This document shows positions 5,087-6,882 of a stretch of DNA of 6,882 nucleotides, piece after piece. The notes below the pieces were generated by a model. That model was not told where the DNA came from. It made no database searches and worked only from the letters and a program-made list of their open reading frames with translations. Source of the DNA: Nocardioides sp. (GTDB lineage: Bacteria; Actinomycetota; Actinomycetes; Propionibacteriales; Nocardioidaceae); assembly GCA_021166815.1 (NCBI GenBank), contig JAJPEO010000038.1:1-6882 (forward strand). Reading direction: 5' to 3'. How positions within the stretch are numbered: position 1 is the stretch's first letter; every line of letters starts with the position of its first letter. The position numbers and the translations under genes are program-made.

Positions 5087-5248
5087 GTGCACGACCAGTT
5101 CGACGTGACGCTCGAAGATGGTGACCTCCTCAGTGAGGTCGAGCTGACGACGTCGTTGATCATCGCGGCCAGCGAGTCCGACGATCACCTCTCCCAGGAC
5201 CAGATCGACACGCTGCTCGGGATCAGTCCGCGCGCGCCCCAGGACTGA
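5087..5248 (+). CDS. Small acidic protein of 53 residues, function unknown
   Basis: A short gene with a GTG start at 5087 and an excellent ribosome-binding site, AAGGAGG at 5072-5078, eight bases upstream; this and the GC-rich third positions argue that it is real. I do not recognise the family with certainty. The product is strongly acidic. Residues 15-29 (LSEVELTTSLIIAAS) would form a hydrophobic-faced helix, and LSQDQIDTLLGI at 35-46 a second one after a short SESDDH turn. The LSQDQIDTLL segment resembles the LSQ-EIDALL stretch at the N-terminus of flagellar FliM proteins, but nothing else here is flagellar. No signal peptide, cysteine or membrane segment is present. It stands alone between the csp terminator and a convergent gene. 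A small regulator or partner of a larger protein is possible, but this is a guess. Confidence 0.75.
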   Translation: MHDQFDVTLEDGDLLSEVELTTSLIIAASESDDHLSQDQIDTLLGISPRAPQD

Positions 5249-5281
5249 CCGCCCCAAAGGCTGACCGCCCCCAAGGCTGAC
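5245..5281. repeat. Tandem 16-bp duplication at a gene end
   Basis: Unit CTGACCGCCCCAAAGG (5245-5260) is followed immediately by CTGACCGCCCCCAAGG (5261-5276), 15 of 16 bases identical, and then by a partial third copy CTGAC (5277-5281). The first unit contains the TGA stop of the small gene. Slippage or a recent local duplication explains it. Confidence 0.85.
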
Positions 5282-5287
5282 GGGGCG
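5266..5287. terminator. Possible bidirectional terminator hairpin
   Basis: CGCCCC (5266-5271) pairs with GGGGCG (5282-5287) around a ten-base loop, between the converging ends of the 53-residue gene and the minus-strand gene. The copy of CGCCCC in the first repeat unit could pair with the same GGGGCG, so alternative hairpins are possible. No T-run is present. Confidence 0.4.
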
Positions 5288-5288
5288 A

Positions 5289-6326
5289 CTAGCAGGTCGC
5301 GAACAGCACCGGCCCGGTCGACAGGTCCGAGAGCACGTAGTCCTGCCCCTCGAGGGGAGCCAGGTCCAGGGTGATCACGCGCCCCTTCGCCGCGGCGCGC
5401 TCGACGCTGAAGCGCTCGCCGAACTCGCCTCCCTGGCCCGGCGCCGGCCCGGCGGCCAGCGCGGCCCGGGCGGTGGCCTCGGCCTCGGCGTCGTCGGCGT
5501 CCTCGATCTCCATCGCCACCCGTACGTCGCCGGAGGGGAGCTGGCCCATCGCGAACGCGGTGAGGGGGTGGACGCCGCCGGCCTGCTCGACGAGCTGCTC
5601 GGCCTCGGCCTGGGCGGCGTCGTCGGCCTGGGCCATGGCGAGCTTCTCGCACGCGTGGTTCCCGCTGTAGACCACGGCGGCGAGCGGTGACGCCAACCGC
5701 TCGCTGACGTCGTCGAAGCCGCTGACCCGCTCGGCGTCGCCGCGCACGGCCTCGGCGACCCGGGTGACGTGGCCGGCCCGGTCGGAGGCGATGAGGATCG
5801 CCTCGTCCTCGAGCACGACGAAGTGCTGCAGCTCGGGTGTCAATGTCCCGCCGAGGCCGGCCAGCACGTCGGGGCCGCCGATCCACGCGCCGTCGGCCTC
5901 GTCCCAGCCGAGGCCCTCGAGGCGGTCGGCGACCTGGGCGGCGGCCTCGCTCGAGGCGAGCTTCATGATCACGGCCGCGCCCTCGGTCGACTGGGCGAGG
6001 ACCTCCCAGTCGAGGGTCGCGGGGGAGAAGCCCAGGCGCTCGTGGCTCGTGGCGGCCGAGGACACCAGTGCGGACGAGGACGTGAGGTCGCGCCCGTGGG
6101 CCTCGTCGAGGAAGGCGGTGACGTCCTCGGCGCTGGAGTCGACGTCGAGGTCGGCGTCGAGGGCGCGTCGTACGCCGGCCCAGTCGGTCCACGTGACCCG
6201 CTCGCTGTCGGCCGGGACCATCGCGACGGCCTCCTCGAAGGCGGTGCCGCTGCTGGTCAGGCGCCAGGCCACGAGGCCGGCGACGACCACGAGGGCGGCG
6301 AGGGCGAGGAGGAGCGGGCGACGCAC
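5289..6326 (-). CDS. Membrane-anchored extracytoplasmic protein, function unknown
   Basis: A 345-residue protein I do not recognise. MRR at the start followed by a hydrophobic run at residues 4-21 gives a signal anchor or signal peptide; no lipobox cysteine is present, so it is not a lipoprotein. The rest is acidic, alanine-rich and soluble-looking, hence probably outside the membrane. It has only two cysteines, C226 (NHACEK) and the very last residue C345, which could form a disulfide. Sequence such as EEAVAMVPADSERVTWTDW at 31-49 is faintly reminiscent of DUF3352-type secreted proteins, a low-confidence comparison. GTG at 6326 is preceded by GGAGGA seven bases upstream, a strong ribosome-binding site. 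The gene is divergent from the Nudix gene across 56 bases. Its frame shows the expected G/C third-position bias. Confidence 0.85.
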   Translation of the reverse strand: MRRPLLLALAALVVVAGLVAWRLTSSGTAFEEAVAMVPADSERVTWTDWAGVRRALDADLDVDSSAEDVTAFLDEAHGRDLTSSSALVSSAATSHERLGFSPATLDWEVLAQSTEGAAVIMKLASSEAAAQVADRLEGLGWDEADGAWIGGPDVLAGLGGTLTPELQHFVVLEDEAILIASDRAGHVTRVAEAVRGDAERVSGFDDVSERLASPLAAVVYSGNHACEKLAMAQADDAAQAEAEQLVEQAGGVHPLTAFAMGQLPSGDVRVAMEIEDADDAEAEATARAALAAGPAPGQGGEFGERFSVERAAAKGRVITLDLAPLEGQDYVLSDLSTGPVLFATC

Positions 6327-6370
6327 GGCGAGTTCCTCCGGCTGGCTTCTGTGGGCGGGCGGGGTGGTGT

Positions 6371-6377
6371 GACACTA
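6371..6377. promoter_or_regulatory. Overlapping divergent -10 boxes
   Basis: On the plus strand GACACT (6371-6376), preceded by TGT as an extended -10, ends seven bases before the Nudix ATG, which suits a leaderless mRNA. On the minus strand the same bases read TAGTGT (6377-6372), a TAnnnT box that would give the membrane-protein gene a leader of roughly 39 bases carrying its ribosome-binding site. No clear -35 is visible for either. Confidence 0.45.
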
Positions 6378-6382
6378 ACGCC

Positions 6383-6882
6383 ATGCCCCTCCCCGACGTG
6401 CGCGCCGCGGGCGCGGTGGTCACCCGCAAGGGCGGCGACGTGCTGCTGGTGCACCGCCCCAAGTACGACGACTGGTCCTTCCCGAAGGGCAAGGCGGACG
6501 CCGGTGAGCACGAGCTCACCGCCGCGGTGCGCGAGGTCGCGGAGGAGACGGGCCTCACCGTCCGCCTGGGCCCCTCGCTGCCGATGCAGCGCTACGGGGT
6601 CGGCAACGGCCGGATGAAGTCGGTCCACTACTGGGTGGCGCGCGTGGTCGGGTCCGCCGACGTCAGCGGGTGGGAGCCCAACCACGAGGTCGACCAGGTC
6701 GCGTGGGTCCCCTGGGACAAGGCCCAGACGCTGCTGAGCTACCGCCGTGACCGCGACACCCTGGCCCACGCGCGCTCGCTGCGCGGCAAGACGTGGCCGG
6801 TGGTGGTCCTGCGCCACGGCGAGGCGGTCAGTCGCAAGGCGTGGTCGGGCGAGGAGCGGCTCCGGCCGCTGACGGACGAGGG
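6383..6882 (+). CDS. mutT1: MutT1-like Nudix hydrolase with histidine-phosphatase domain, 3' end outside window
   Basis: The frame from ATG at 6383 stays open to the window edge (166 complete codons). Residues 6-130 form a Nudix domain: the box is complete, G36-x5-E42-x7-R50-E51-x2-E54-E55-x-G57 (GKADAGE ... REVAEETG), and binds the metal and pyrophosphate. From about 138 a second domain begins with VVLRHGEA, where R144-H145-G146 is the catalytic RHG motif of histidine phosphatases. This order is that of mycobacterial MutT1 (about 317 residues), which hydrolyses 8-oxo-(d)GTP and related nucleotides, keeping oxidised bases out of DNA and RNA; diadenosine polyphosphates are also reported substrates. 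About half the protein is therefore outside the window. No Shine-Dalgarno sequence precedes the ATG, and a -10-like box lies just upstream, so the mRNA is probably leaderless. Confidence 0.9.
   Translation, partial: MPLPDVRAAGAVVTRKGGDVLLVHRPKYDDWSFPKGKADAGEHELTAAVREVAEETGLTVRLGPSLPMQRYGVGNGRMKSVHYWVARVVGSADVSGWEPNHEVDQVAWVPWDKAQTLLSYRRDRDTLAHARSLRGKTWPVVVLRHGEAVSRKAWSGEERLRPLTDE

Noticed and set aside
5185..6558. Long minus-strand frame overlapping the membrane-protein gene
   Set aside because: Arginine/glycine-rich shadow. The 5289-6326 frame has a strong ribosome-binding site, a signal anchor and ordinary composition.
5769..6617. Long plus-strand frame across the membrane-protein gene and into the Nudix gene
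   Set aside because: It crosses a divergent promoter region and reads the Nudix gene out of frame; the real Nudix frame has a complete Nudix box.

Overview
The window looks like chromosomal DNA from a high-GC actinobacterium, most like Nocardioides and relatives. This rests on the very high GC and strong G/C bias at third codon positions, GTG starts, apparent leaderless genes, a mycobacterial-style type II NADH dehydrogenase tail, a Corynebacterium-type ArsR with Cys15-Cys16, and a MutT1-like Nudix plus histidine-phosphatase gene. The genus is inference; the phylum is well supported.

Layout. (1) 1-699: C-terminal half of NADH dehydrogenase NDH-2, cut by the window edge, followed by a probably leaderless PaaI-type thioesterase (721-1371). 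(2) 1372-4128: a complete arsenic-resistance locus. arsR (minus) is divergent from an arsM-acr3-arsC operon (plus). The 83-bp divergent region carries two mirror-image TYGA-N6-TCRA sites, each on the likely -35 of one of the opposing promoters. The three plus-strand genes overlap by four bases at each junction. (3) 4129-4340: a C-rich tract, an 80-bp near-perfect palindrome and tRNA-Lys(UUU) on the minus strand. (4) 4341-4924: a cold-shock protein gene with an apparent long leader, which may contain a leaderless 15-codon upstream ORF, and a strong terminator. (5) 5087-5248: an unrecognised 53-residue gene, overlooked easily because it is short, ending in a 16-bp tandem duplication. (6) 5289-6326 (minus): an unrecognised membrane-anchored protein. 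It is divergent from (7) 6383-6882: a Nudix/histidine-phosphatase gene running off the right edge; the two share what looks like one two-way -10 box.

How the genes work together: ArsC reduces arsenate to arsenite, Acr3 exports arsenite, ArsM methylates arsenite, and ArsR senses arsenite and represses both directions. The remaining genes are housekeeping functions (respiration, tRNA, cold shock, nucleotide-pool cleaning) or unknown. I see no CRISPR array, transposase, integrase or phage gene. The least explained items are the 80-bp palindrome, the csp leader ORF and the 53-residue protein.
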